Assembly (NCBI RefSeq): GCF_004022465.1
Contig: NZ_SAVA01000009.1
Location: forward strand, 1 to 64,000
Source of the DNA: Rhodobacter huangdaonensis
Lineage (GTDB): Bacteria > Pseudomonadota > Alphaproteobacteria > Rhodobacterales > Rhodobacteraceae
Length of the DNA: 64,000 bases
Reading direction: 5' to 3'
Shown here: piece by piece, positions 23,146-32,708 of the stretch
How positions within the stretch are numbered: position 1 is the first letter of the stretch
How the letters are laid out: each line of letters starts with the position of its first letter
Program-made: the position numbers and the translations under genes
Notes under the pieces: model-generated
What the model saw: the letters and a program-made list of their open reading frames with translations, nothing else
The model's database searches: none
Told to the model about the DNA's origin: nothing

Positions 23146-25160
23146 GGGTGCTCCTCTTGAGCCGTAGGCCGGGCGAACAGTTGAACAGATTGCGCGGCGA
23201 CGCAAGTCACCGCCGCGGTATGGGGGGCCTCGGGGGCCTCGGGCTCGGCAGTGTCGAGCAGCCGGGTCCAGCGGCCCGCCGGCAGCACCACCTCGGTCGC
23301 CGGCCCGGCGTTGCAGATGACGAAGACCGCCTCGCGCGCGGCCTCGCCCTCAAAGCCCTCGGCGGCGCCCCGGATCTCGGCGCACAGGCAGCGCTCCTGC
23401 GCATCGAGCCAGTCGCGCTGCGAGGGTTCGATGCCGTCGGGGCGCCACCAGATCAGGTCGCGCATGCCGTCCTGGGCGCGCAGCTTGGCATGCAGGAAGC
23501 GGCGCTGGCGCAGCACCGGATGGGCGCGGCGGATCGCCGTGAGCCGGCCGACAAAGGCCGCAAGCGCGGTATCGGCGCGCGGCCAGTCGATCCAGCCGAT
23601 CGGGTTGTCCTGAGCATAGGCATTGTTGTTGCCGCCCTGACTGTTGCCGATCTCGTCACCGCCCAGAAGCATTGGCACGCCTTGCGAGATCATCAGCGTC
23701 GCAAGCAGCGCGCGCTTGCGCCCAAGCTGCGCGGCGGGGTCGGCAAGCGCCTGAGAATAGTTCTCGTTATGGCCGTCGCGGTTTGCCTCGCCATTCGCCT
23801 CGTTGTGCTTTTCGTCAAAGGACACAAGGTCTTGCAGGGTGAAACCGTCGTGAGCAGTGAGGAAGTTCAGGCTCGCCGTCGCGGGGCGGCCGGCGTGATC
23901 GAAGATCTCGGCCGAGCCCGAGATGCGGCGCGCGAGTTCCGGCATCTGCCCGGCATCACCGCGCCAGAACCGCCGCATCCCGTCGCGGAAACGGTCGTTC
24001 CATTCCGAGAACGGATGCGGAAATCCGCCCAGCCGATAGCCGCCCGGGCCGATGTCCCAGGGCTCGGCGATCAGCTTCACGCCGCACAGCACCGGATCCT
24101 GACGCAGCGCCGAGAGGAAGGCCGCATCGCCGTTGAAGCCGCCGGTCGCATCGCGGGCGAGCGTCGCGGCGAGGTCGAAGCGGAAGCCGTCGACGCCCAT
24201 CTCCTCGACCCAGTGGCGCAGGCAGTCCATCACCATGCGCAGCACGAAAGGATGCGAGAGGTTCAGCGTGTTGCCGGTGCCGGTGTCATTGACATAGGCG
24301 CGCCCGCCCTCGGACAGCCGGTAGAAGGCGGCGTTGTCGACGCCGCGCAGGCTGAGCGTCGGGCCCGCGCCGTCGCCCTCGCCGGAATGGTTGAAGACGA
24401 CGTCGAGGATCACCTCGATGCCTGCCGCATGCAGCGCGCGCACCATGGCGCGGAAATCCTCGCGCGTACCATAGCGCGGCTCGGGGGCGAAGAAGGCCGC
24501 GGGCTGATAGCCCCAGTAGTTGCGCAGCCCCTTCTCGACGAGGAAGCGGTCGTCGATGAAGGCGCAGACCGGCAAAAGCTCGATCGCGGTGACGCCGAGC
24601 GCGCGCAGATGGGCGATCACCGGCTCGGCCGCCACACCGCGGAAGGTGCCGCGCAGCGCGGCCGGCACATCCGGGTGCCGCATCGTCAGGCCTTTCACAT
24701 GGGCTTCGTAGATCACCGTTTCTGGCCAAGGGGTTGCGGGGCGGTGCCAAAGCAGTTTCTCAACCGCGCAGACCCGCGAGCGCGGCATCACCGGGGCGCT
24801 GTCGCGGCGGTCGGGGCGCATCGGCCCGCCGCCGCCCTGCATCAGCGGGTCCCAGTGCAGCGGCGCGGTCAGCTCGCGCGCATAGGGGTCGATCAGCAGC
24901 TTGGCGGCATTGTAGCGATGCCCCATCTCGGGCGCCCAGGGGCCAGAGACGCGATAGCCGTATTCCGCCCCGGTCTCGAGCCCGGGCACGAAACCGTGCC
25001 AGATCTCGCCCGAGCGTTCGGGCAGCTCGATCCGTTCCTCGAGCCCGTCGCGGAACAGGCAGAGCTCGACCTTCTCGGCATGGGCCGCGAAGACCGCGAA
25101 ATTCACCCCGCCCGCAACGGGTGTGGCACCCGGGCGGCAGGGGTCTCCGGCGAGGATCAT
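23142..25160 (-). CDS. glgX: Glycogen debranching enzyme GlgX
   Basis: This 672-residue GH13 isoamylase-type enzyme hydrolyses alpha-1,6 branches of phosphorylase-limit glycogen. It has an N-terminal CBM48-like domain (GGVNFAVFAAHAEKVELCLF), then the TIM barrel with VIYEAHVKG, DVVFNHSGEGD, GVDGFRFDLA (nucleophile Asp), AEPWD (acid/base Glu) and FLTAHDGFTL. The start at 25160 is chosen because its ATG shares one base with the glgA stop (TGATG); the open frame upstream lies inside glgA. It overlaps pgm by 4 bp. Confidence 0.95.
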   Translation of the reverse strand: MILAGDPCRPGATPVAGGVNFAVFAAHAEKVELCLFRDGLEERIELPERSGEIWHGFVPGLETGAEYGYRVSGPWAPEMGHRYNAAKLLIDPYARELTAPLHWDPLMQGGGGPMRPDRRDSAPVMPRSRVCAVEKLLWHRPATPWPETVIYEAHVKGLTMRHPDVPAALRGTFRGVAAEPVIAHLRALGVTAIELLPVCAFIDDRFLVEKGLRNYWGYQPAAFFAPEPRYGTREDFRAMVRALHAAGIEVILDVVFNHSGEGDGAGPTLSLRGVDNAAFYRLSEGGRAYVNDTGTGNTLNLSHPFVLRMVMDCLRHWVEEMGVDGFRFDLAATLARDATGGFNGDAAFLSALRQDPVLCGVKLIAEPWDIGPGGYRLGGFPHPFSEWNDRFRDGMRRFWRGDAGQMPELARRISGSAEIFDHAGRPATASLNFLTAHDGFTLQDLVSFDEKHNEANGEANRDGHNENYSQALADPAAQLGRKRALLATLMISQGVPMLLGGDEIGNSQGGNNNAYAQDNPIGWIDWPRADTALAAFVGRLTAIRRAHPVLRQRRFLHAKLRAQDGMRDLIWWRPDGIEPSQRDWLDAQERCLCAEIRGAAEGFEGEAAREAVFVICNAGPATEVVLPAGRWTRLLDTAEPEAPEAPHTAAVTCVAAQSVQLFARPTAQEEHP

Positions 25161-26593
25161 CACCGCTGCACGAGACTGTCGAACAGGGCCGCATAGGCAG
25201 CGGCCGAACGGCCCCAGCCCCAGTCGGCTTTCATCCCGCGCCGCACCATCGCGCTCCACCCCTTACTGTCTTGATACAAGGACACCAGCTTACGCAATGC
25301 CTGGCGCAGCGCAAGCGCGTCAACCGGATGGAACACCACGCCGGTCGCCGCATTCGCCGCCTCGGTCGCCGGTATGGCGCCGATCACGGTGTCGAAGAGC
25401 CCGCCCACGGCCGAGACCACCGGCACACAGCCATAGCGCTGCCCGTAAAGCTGGGTCAGGCCGCAGGGCTCGAAACGCGAGGGCACCAGCACCGCATCAC
25501 CGCCGGCGAACATGCGGTGGCTCAGCCCCTCGTCATAGCCGATGCGCACGCCGACGCGGCCGGGATGGCGCTCGGCAAGGGCGCGCATCTCCTGCTCGGC
25601 CCAGCCATCGCCGGAACCGAGCACGCACAGCCCGCCGCCCAGCCGGACGAATTCGTCGATCACCTGCGGCAGCAGGTCGATGCCCTTTTGCGGCGTGAGC
25701 CGCGAGACCAGCACCGCGAGCGGCCCGGGCAGGGTCGGATCAAGGCCGAACTCCGCCAGCAGGGCGTCGCGGTTGCGGCCCTTCGCGGCCAGCCGGGACG
25801 CCGAGAACGGCACCACCGCAGGATCTGCCGCCGGGTCCCAGACGCTCTGGTCGATGCCGTTCAGGATGCCGTGCACGGCATTCGCCCGCGCCCGGATCAC
25901 ACCGTCGAGGCCGAGGCCGAATTCGCCGCGCATCAGCTCTTCGGCATAGCGCGGGCTGACCGTGGTGATCGCGTTCGCCGCCATCATCCCCGCCTTGAGC
26001 ATCGAGATGTCGCCCCAGAACTCGTAGCCGTCGGGGTGGAACCATTCATGCGGCAGCCGCAGCGCATCCATCTTCGCAGTGCCGACGCGGCCCTGGAAGG
26101 CGATGTTGTGGATCGTCAGCACCGTCGGCAGATCGACGCGCCAATAGCGCAGATAGGCCGGCGCCAGCGCTGCCTGCCAGTCATGGGCGATCAGCAGTTC
26201 CGGCTTCCAGCCCTCGACGCCGTCGCGCGCGATCACCGCCGCGGCCCAGCTGAGCGCGGCGAAGCGCTCGGGATTGTCCCAGTAGTCGCCATGGACATCG
26301 GAATAGGGGCCGCCCGCGCGGTCGAACAGATGCGGCGCATCAAGCGCCATCACCTCGATGCCGTCGACAGTGCCCAGATAGACCTCGCCAAGCCCGCCGA
26401 AGAAATTCTCCTCGGCCCAGACCATATCCCTGCGGCCGATGCGTGCCATCACCGCCGGATAGCCCGGCACCAGCAGGCGCATGTGCCAGCCCTGCCCGGC
26501 CATCGCCGCCGGCAGCGCCCCCACCACATCGGCCAGCCCGCCCGTCTTGATCAGCGGGACGGCCTCCGAAGCCACCGAAAGAACCCGTTTCAT
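25160..26593 (-). CDS. glgA: Glycogen synthase (ADP-glucose)
   Basis: This 477-residue GT5 enzyme elongates alpha-1,4-glucan from ADP-glucose. The N-terminal ADP-glucose motif is KTGGLADVVGALP (residues 16-28), and the C-terminal GT-B domain carries SRLTPQKGIDLL and the nucleotide-binding stretch PSRFEPCGLTQLYGQRYG. Length is typical. It lies 60 bp downstream of glgC and is coupled to glgX by a TGATG overlap. Confidence 0.96.
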   Translation of the reverse strand: MKRVLSVASEAVPLIKTGGLADVVGALPAAMAGQGWHMRLLVPGYPAVMARIGRRDMVWAEENFFGGLGEVYLGTVDGIEVMALDAPHLFDRAGGPYSDVHGDYWDNPERFAALSWAAAVIARDGVEGWKPELLIAHDWQAALAPAYLRYWRVDLPTVLTIHNIAFQGRVGTAKMDALRLPHEWFHPDGYEFWGDISMLKAGMMAANAITTVSPRYAEELMRGEFGLGLDGVIRARANAVHGILNGIDQSVWDPAADPAVVPFSASRLAAKGRNRDALLAEFGLDPTLPGPLAVLVSRLTPQKGIDLLPQVIDEFVRLGGGLCVLGSGDGWAEQEMRALAERHPGRVGVRIGYDEGLSHRMFAGGDAVLVPSRFEPCGLTQLYGQRYGCVPVVSAVGGLFDTVIGAIPATEAANAATGVVFHPVDALALRQALRKLVSLYQDSKGWSAMVRRGMKADWGWGRSAAAYAALFDSLVQR

Positions 26594-26653
26594 GCGTCTC
26601 CCTCTCGCCTTGTTCGGGATGATGGCGGGGCGACCCGCAGGTCGCCGCCGGTC

Positions 26654-27925
26654 TTACGCGAGCGTGGCCGCCCGACGGTCCAGCATCGCCTGGGTGATCA
26701 GCACGACCCCGCCCTCGGTGACGCGGAACCATTTCGCGTCCTCGTCCGGATCCTCGCCGACGATCAGGCCTTCGGGGATCTGCACGCCGCGGTCGATGAC
26801 GCAGCGGCTGAGTTCCGCCTTGCGGCCGATATCGGCATAGGGCAGCGCCACGACGTGATCGAGGCTCGACCAGCTGTGCGCCCGACAGCCGGTGAAAAGC
26901 AGCGAGTTGCGCACCTCGGAGCCCGAGACGATGCAGTCGCCCGAGACCAGCGAGCTGACCGCCGAGCCGCGCCGGCCGTCCTCGTCATGGATGAACTTCG
27001 CCGGCGGCACCAGCTCGGCATAGGTCCAGATCGGCCATTCGTTGTCGTAAAGGTCGAGCTTCGGGGTGAATTCGGTGAGGTCGATATTCGCCTGCCAGAA
27101 CGCATCGACGGTGCCGACGTCGCGCCAGTAGGGTTCGGTCTCGAGCCCGGTCTTGACGCAGCTTTCCGAGAAGCGATGCGCCATCGCCTTGCCGTTCTTC
27201 ACGATCTGCGGGATCAGGTCGTGGCCGAAATCATGGCTCGAATTCGGGTCCTCGCTGTCGCGGATCAGAAGGTCGCGCAGGAACGCCCAGTCGAAGACAT
27301 AGATCCCCATCGAGGCGAGCGTATGCGTCGGATCGCCCGGCATCCCCGGCGGGTCCTTCGGCTTCTCGAGAAAGTCCGTCACCCGGCCGCGTGCATCGAC
27401 CGCCATGCAGCCGAAGGCCGAGGCCTCGGTGCGCGGCACGGTCAGGCAGCCGATGGTCACATCGGCGCCGGTCTCGACATGCTGGCGCAGCATGATCTCG
27501 TAATCCATCTTGTAGACGTGGTCGCCCGCCAGGATCACGACATACTTGACCTTGTAATCCTCGATGATGTCGATGTTCTGCGCCACCGCATCGGCGGTGC
27601 CCATGTACCACTTGCTCTCGCTCACCCGCTGCGAGGCGGGCAGGATGTCGAGATATTCGTTGCGCTCGGCGCGGAAGAAGTTCCAGCCGCGCTGCATGTG
27701 ACGGATCAGGCTGTGGGCCTTGTATTGCGTGGCGATCGCCATCTTGCGGATGCCCGAGTTCAGCGCGTTCGACAGCGCGAAGTCGATGATCCGGGTCTTG
27801 CCGCCGAAATAGACGGCGGGCTTGGCGCGGCGGTCGGTCAGTTCCTTGAGCCGCGAGCCGCGGCCACCGGCCAGGATGAAGGCCATGGCCTGCGACGAGA
27901 GTCTCTGATTGGGCTGCATGTTCAT
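26654..27925 (-). CDS. glgC: Glucose-1-phosphate adenylyltransferase
   Basis: This 423-residue enzyme makes ADP-glucose from glucose-1-phosphate and ATP, the committed step of glycogen synthesis. It shows the pyrophosphorylase signature AFILAGGRGSRLKELTDRRAKPAVYFGGK (described in part; residues about 14-42), the catalytic region LAGDHVYKMDYE, the substrate loop FLEKPKDPP and a C-terminal left-handed beta-helix. A strong AAGGAGGGG site precedes ATG 27925. It lies 21 bp after glgB. Members of this group are usually controlled allosterically by pyruvate and fructose-6-phosphate; the effector sites were not resolved. Confidence 0.96.
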   Translation of the reverse strand: MNMQPNQRLSSQAMAFILAGGRGSRLKELTDRRAKPAVYFGGKTRIIDFALSNALNSGIRKMAIATQYKAHSLIRHMQRGWNFFRAERNEYLDILPASQRVSESKWYMGTADAVAQNIDIIEDYKVKYVVILAGDHVYKMDYEIMLRQHVETGADVTIGCLTVPRTEASAFGCMAVDARGRVTDFLEKPKDPPGMPGDPTHTLASMGIYVFDWAFLRDLLIRDSEDPNSSHDFGHDLIPQIVKNGKAMAHRFSESCVKTGLETEPYWRDVGTVDAFWQANIDLTEFTPKLDLYDNEWPIWTYAELVPPAKFIHDEDGRRGSAVSSLVSGDCIVSGSEVRNSLLFTGCRAHSWSSLDHVVALPYADIGRKAELSRCVIDRGVQIPEGLIVGEDPDEDAKWFRVTEGGVVLITQAMLDRRAATLA

Positions 27926-27946
27926 TTCCCCCTCCTTCTTCTCGCG

Positions 27947-30106
27947 TCAGTCCGGCGTGAACATCACCACCGCCAGAGGCGGCAGGTAAATTTCAGCGCT
28001 GAACTCCTTGCGCATCCATGGAATTTCATCCGCAACGATCTCTCCGAGATTGCCCCAGTTGGCGCCGCCGTAATGGCCGCTCTCGGTGTTCAGGATCTCG
28101 CGCCAGCTGCCGGCGCAGGTCAGGCCGATGCGCGTCGTGCGCTCGACCGGCGTCAGGTTGGCGGCGATGACCACCGGGCGCTGCCCCGGCGCGCTGCGCT
28201 CGAAGACGTAAAGCGAATGCTCGGCATCGTCGGCCTCGATCCAGCTGAAGCCGCGCGGGTCGCAATCGCCCCAGTGCAGCGCCGGTGTCTCGCGGTAGAT
28301 CCGGTTCAGGTCGCGCACCAGATTGCGCATCCCGGCATGCAGCGGCGCGTCGAGCAGCGCCCAATCGAGCGCGGCGCCGCTGTCCCATTCCTGCCACTGG
28401 GCAAATTCCTGCCCCATGAACAGCAGCTTCTTGCCCGGGTGTGCCCATTGGAAGGCATAGAAGGCGCGCAGATTGGCGAATTTCTCGGCGGCAGTGCCCG
28501 GCATCTTGCCGATCATCGAGCCCTTGCCGTGCACGACCTCGTCATGGCTGATCGGAAGGATGAAGTTTTCGCTGTAAGTATATGAACTTGCGAAGGTCAG
28601 CTCGTTGTGATGCCAGCGGCGATGGATCGGATCACGGCTGAAATAGCGCAGCGTGTCATTCATCCAGCCCATGTTCCACTTATAGCCGAAACCGAGCCCG
28701 CCGCGGTGCACCGGGCTTGTCACCCCGGGAAAGGCGGTGCTCTCCTCGGCCACGGTCATGATCCCCGGCGACTTGCCATAGGCGAGTGTGTTCACCTGTT
28801 TCAGGAACTCGATCGCCTCGAGATTCTCCCGCCCGCCATAGCGGTTCGGCACCCATTCGCCCTCGGAGCGGGAATAGTCGCGGTAGAGCATCGAGGCCAC
28901 GGCATCCACGCGCAGCCCGTCGAGGTGGTACTGCTCGAGCCAGAACAGCGCGTTCGCCTCGAGATAGTTCGCCACCTCGCGCCGGCCGAAGTTGTAGATC
29001 AGCGTGTTCCAGTCGCGGTGGAAGCCTTCCTTCGGATCGGCATGTTCGTAAAGCGGGGTGCCGTCGAAGCGCCGCAGCCCGTGGTCATCGGTGGGGAAAT
29101 GGCCCGGCACCCAGTCGAGGATGACGCCAAGCCCGCGCTGGTGCGCCGCATCGACGAAGGCGGCGAATTCCTCGGGCCGGCCGTGGCGGATGGTGGGCGC
29201 ATAGAGACCGATCGGCTGATAGCCCCAGCTGCCGTCGAACGGGTGCTCGGTGATCGGCAGCAGCTCGACATGGGTGAACCCAAGATCTGCAACGTAATCA
29301 AGAAGCTGCGAGGAAAGCTCGTAGTAGCTGAGCGGGCGTCCGGCCTCTTCCCACACGCGCCGCCACGAGCCCAGATGCACCTCGTAGATCGACACCGGCG
29401 CATGCACGTCTTGGGTGTCCGCGCGGCGGTTCATCCACAGCCCGTCGCCCCAGGGATGCAGGTCCAGCTCGCGCACCATCGAGGAGGTCGCCGGCGGATG
29501 CTCGGCGCCGAAGCCGACCGGATCGGCCTTCGTCGGCAGCAGCTTGCCCTCGGCGCCGAGGATCTCGTATTTGTAGATGTCGCCCGGCACCAGCCCGGGA
29601 AGGAAGATCTCCCACACCCCGCTTGCGCCGCGCTGCCGCATCTGGTGGCGCCGCCCGTCCCAGTTGTTGAAGTTGCCGACCACCGAGACGCGCTGCGCAT
29701 TCGGCGCCCAGACGGCGAAATGCACGCCGCGATGGCCCTCATGCGTCATCACATGCGCGCCGAGCACCTCCCACAGCCGGTGATGCGTGCCCTCGCCGAT
29801 CAGGTATTCGTCGATCGAGCCGAGCACGGGAGACAGCCGATAGGGATCCTCGAAATCCCAGGTCGCCTGCGCGTTCTGCGCCCGCAGCCGGTAGAGCGGT
29901 TCGTTCCACTTGCCACAGAAAAGCCCCGGCAGGACCTGTTCGAGCTCGACCTCCGTCGCCCCCACCGCCCAGAGCCGCTGCGCATCCGGCACGAGGGCCA
30001 CGATCCTGTTGCCTTTTGCTGTCCGGTGCAGCCCCAATATGGAAAACGGATCACTGTGCCGGCCTTCGACCAGCGCCTCGGCTTCGGATCTGTCAATCAA
30101 GCTCAT
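27947..30106 (-). CDS. glgB: 1,4-alpha-glucan branching enzyme
   Basis: This 719-residue GH13 enzyme forms alpha-1,6 branches. It has an N-terminal branching-enzyme domain, a CBM48 domain (GVHFAVWAPNAQRVSVVGNFN), the catalytic barrel with VILDWVPGHFP, DGLRVDAVASMLYRDYSR (nucleophile Asp), TVAEESTAFPGV (Glu) and LPISHDEVVHGK, and a C-terminal beta domain. Length fits the group with two N-terminal modules. It starts 8 bp after the glgP stop. Confidence 0.96.
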   Translation of the reverse strand: MSLIDRSEAEALVEGRHSDPFSILGLHRTAKGNRIVALVPDAQRLWAVGATEVELEQVLPGLFCGKWNEPLYRLRAQNAQATWDFEDPYRLSPVLGSIDEYLIGEGTHHRLWEVLGAHVMTHEGHRGVHFAVWAPNAQRVSVVGNFNNWDGRRHQMRQRGASGVWEIFLPGLVPGDIYKYEILGAEGKLLPTKADPVGFGAEHPPATSSMVRELDLHPWGDGLWMNRRADTQDVHAPVSIYEVHLGSWRRVWEEAGRPLSYYELSSQLLDYVADLGFTHVELLPITEHPFDGSWGYQPIGLYAPTIRHGRPEEFAAFVDAAHQRGLGVILDWVPGHFPTDDHGLRRFDGTPLYEHADPKEGFHRDWNTLIYNFGRREVANYLEANALFWLEQYHLDGLRVDAVASMLYRDYSRSEGEWVPNRYGGRENLEAIEFLKQVNTLAYGKSPGIMTVAEESTAFPGVTSPVHRGGLGFGYKWNMGWMNDTLRYFSRDPIHRRWHHNELTFASSYTYSENFILPISHDEVVHGKGSMIGKMPGTAAEKFANLRAFYAFQWAHPGKKLLFMGQEFAQWQEWDSGAALDWALLDAPLHAGMRNLVRDLNRIYRETPALHWGDCDPRGFSWIEADDAEHSLYVFERSAPGQRPVVIAANLTPVERTTRIGLTCAGSWREILNTESGHYGGANWGNLGEIVADEIPWMRKEFSAEIYLPPLAVVMFTPD

Positions 30107-30114
30107 GCAATTCC

Positions 30115-32511
30115 TCAGAGGGCGGACTCAGTCCCCCAGATATCGGTCATGTAACCACGAATGGCTCGGTCAGAGGAGAAGAAACCCATGCGCGCGGTGT
30201 TCATAGCCGCCATGCGCCACCATTTATCCGGCTCGGCAAAGGTCTTGTCGACCTCGGCCTGAGATTCACGGTAGGCCTCGAAATCCGAGGCCACAAGGAA
30301 ATAGTCAGAGTGCCACATATTGTGGACGAGGCCGTGATAGCGGGTCGGCTCGTCGGGGCTGAAACGGCCCTCGGCGATCATCTGCAAGACGTCCTGCAGC
30401 GTCTGGCTCTCGAGGATGGCGTGGCGGGCATGCTCGGGGTCCTCGCGGTGCTTCATCACCTCCTGCGCGGTCAGGCCGAACAGGAAGAAATTCTCCGGCC
30501 CGACCTGCTCGCGGATCTCGACATTCGCGCCATCGAGCGTGCCGATGGTCAGCGCGCCGTTCAGCGCGAATTTCATGTTGCCGGTGCCCGAGGCTTCCTT
30601 GCCCGCGGTCGAGATCTGCTCGGAGAGGTCCGAGGCGGGGATCAGCCGTTCCGCCATCGAGACGTTGTAATTCGGCGGGTAGATGATCTTCAGCCGGCCA
30701 TCGACATAGGGGTCGTCGTTCACCACGGCCGCCACGTCATTGATCAGGCGGATGATTTCCTTCGCCGCCTGATAGCCCGGCGCGGCCTTGCCGCCAAAGA
30801 TCTTCACCCGCGGCTGCCAGTTGGCGGTCGGATCGTTGCGGATCTCGTGCCATTGCGCGATCGTCTGCAGGATGTTCAGCAGCTGGCGCTTGTATTCATG
30901 GATGCGCTTGATCTGCACGTCGAAGATCGCATCGGGGTCGACCTTCACCCCCTGGGTCTGCGCGATCCAGTTCGACAGCGCTTCCTTGTTGACCCGTTTC
31001 GCCGCCGCAAAGGCGTCGCGGAAGCCCTTGTCCTCGATCGAGAGTTCCAGCTCGCGCAGGCGGTCGAGATCGGCCTCCCAGCCCTCGCCGATCGTGTCGC
31101 TGATCAGATGCGACAGCGCCGGGTTCGCCATCCGCAGCCAGCGCCGCGGGGTGACTCCATTCGTTTCGTTCACGATCCGGTCGGGGTGCAGCTTGTGCAG
31201 CTCGGGGAAGAGGTTCTGCTTCACCAGCTCGGTGTGCAGCGCCGAGACGCCGTTCACCTTATGCGCGGTGACGAAGGCGAGCTCGCCCATCCGCACCTCG
31301 TGATGCTTCACGATGCCGACGTAATGCGGCCGCGAGGGGTTGGTGCGCAGGTGCCAGGCGTCGATCTGCTCGATGATCTGCATGTGCCGCGGCAGCACCG
31401 AGCCCATCAGATAGGTCGCCCAGCGTTCGAGCGCCTCGGGCAGCAGCGTGTGGTTGGTATAGCCCAGACACTCGATCGCCGTCGCAATCGCATCGTCGAA
31501 GGGCATGTCGTAAAGATCGGTCAGGATCCGCACCAGCTCCGGCCCGGCAATCGCCGGGTGGGTGTCGTTCATCTGGATCGCCACATGCTTCGCCAGATCG
31601 GCCAGCTTGTAGCCCCCCGCCAGATGCCGGCGGATGATGTCATGCAGCGCCGCGCCGGTCAGGAAATACTCCTGCTTCAGCCGCAGCTCCTTGCCCTGAT
31701 AGGTGGTGTCGTCGGGGTAAAGCACGCGGCTGAGCGTGCGGGCAAGCGTCTCGGGTTCGGCCGCGGCGGTGTAATCGCCATGGTTGAAGCGCGCGAGGTC
31801 AAAGAGCGTCGTGGGCTTGGCCGACCACAGCCGCAGCGTGTTCGCCCATTTGCCCTGCCAGCCGATCACCGGCATGTCGAAGGCCTCGGCGATCACCGTC
31901 TCGGCCGGCACCCAGACGGTCTTGCCGTTGCGGGTCTCGACGCCGCCCTTGAAGCCGATCTCATAGGCCGCCTCGGGGCGCTCGAATTCCCAGGGGTGGC
32001 GCTGCTTCAGCCAGTCCTCGGGGGTTTCGACCTGCTGCCCGCCCTCGAAGCGCTGACGGAACAACCCGTGCTCGTAGCGGATGCCATAGCCATAGCCCGG
32101 GCAGCCGAGCGTCGCCATGCTTTCCATGTAGCATGCCGCCAGACGGCCCAGCCCGCCATTGCCGAGCGCCGCATCCGGCTCGTCCTCGACCACCGCGCGC
32201 CAGTCCTGCCCGAGGCTCTCGATCGCCTCGCGGCAGGCCGCGCGCATGCCGAGGTTGATCGCCGAATCCTCAAGCATGCGGCCGATCAGGAATTCCATCG
32301 ACAGGTAGTAGACGCGCTTGTGCCCCTGTTCCCAGGTCTGCTTCGTCGCGGCGAACCACGGCTCGACGATCCGGTCACGGATCGCGAAGCTCAGCGCCAT
32401 GCGCCAGTCGTAGACCGAGGCATGCCCCGCATCTTTGCCCATCGTATAGATCAGGTGGCGCAGGATTTCTTCCCGCAGGGTCTCGACGGTGGGGGCGATA
32501 ACATCTTTCAC
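30115..32511 (-). CDS. glgP: Glycogen/starch phosphorylase
   Basis: This 798-residue GT35 enzyme releases glucose-1-phosphate from glycogen. The pyridoxal-phosphate site EASGTGNMKFALNGAL carries the Schiff-base Lys, and VYYLSMEFLIGRML, GNGGLGRLAACYMES and QMNDTHPA are family blocks. The start is taken at GTG 32511 (VKDVIAPTVE) after an AAAGGTG site. A GTG two codons upstream is possible, and the longer ATG start would add an atypical basic leader. As the first gene of glgPBCAX-pgm it sits with biosynthetic genes, so synthesis and breakdown are expressed together. The 197-bp upstream gap should hold the operon promoter. Confidence 0.94.
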   Translation of the reverse strand: MKDVIAPTVETLREEILRHLIYTMGKDAGHASVYDWRMALSFAIRDRIVEPWFAATKQTWEQGHKRVYYLSMEFLIGRMLEDSAINLGMRAACREAIESLGQDWRAVVEDEPDAALGNGGLGRLAACYMESMATLGCPGYGYGIRYEHGLFRQRFEGGQQVETPEDWLKQRHPWEFERPEAAYEIGFKGGVETRNGKTVWVPAETVIAEAFDMPVIGWQGKWANTLRLWSAKPTTLFDLARFNHGDYTAAAEPETLARTLSRVLYPDDTTYQGKELRLKQEYFLTGAALHDIIRRHLAGGYKLADLAKHVAIQMNDTHPAIAGPELVRILTDLYDMPFDDAIATAIECLGYTNHTLLPEALERWATYLMGSVLPRHMQIIEQIDAWHLRTNPSRPHYVGIVKHHEVRMGELAFVTAHKVNGVSALHTELVKQNLFPELHKLHPDRIVNETNGVTPRRWLRMANPALSHLISDTIGEGWEADLDRLRELELSIEDKGFRDAFAAAKRVNKEALSNWIAQTQGVKVDPDAIFDVQIKRIHEYKRQLLNILQTIAQWHEIRNDPTANWQPRVKIFGGKAAPGYQAAKEIIRLINDVAAVVNDDPYVDGRLKIIYPPNYNVSMAERLIPASDLSEQISTAGKEASGTGNMKFALNGALTIGTLDGANVEIREQVGPENFFLFGLTAQEVMKHREDPEHARHAILESQTLQDVLQMIAEGRFSPDEPTRYHGLVHNMWHSDYFLVASDFEAYRESQAEVDKTFAEPDKWWRMAAMNTARMGFFSSDRAIRGYMTDIWGTESAL

Positions 32512-32708
32512 GATCACACCTTTCGCGCACGTTGTTAACCCCTTGATGGGATGCGGGCGGCACGCCGTCAAGCCGGACAGAAAGGCAGTCCCCACCTGTG
32601 GCCCGGCGGTTTCGGCTTTGCCCGTTTCTGCGGCACTCGACCAGAGGATCGTAAAGAATTCATGGCAGGGCGCGGGGTTGGGCCGGAATCTGCCGCTCGC
32701 GCTGGCGT

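Noticed and set aside
24734..28585. 1,283-codon open frame antisense to glgX-glgA-glgC-glgB
   Set aside because: It spans four well-defined enzymes on the other strand and has the biased composition of a shadow frame.
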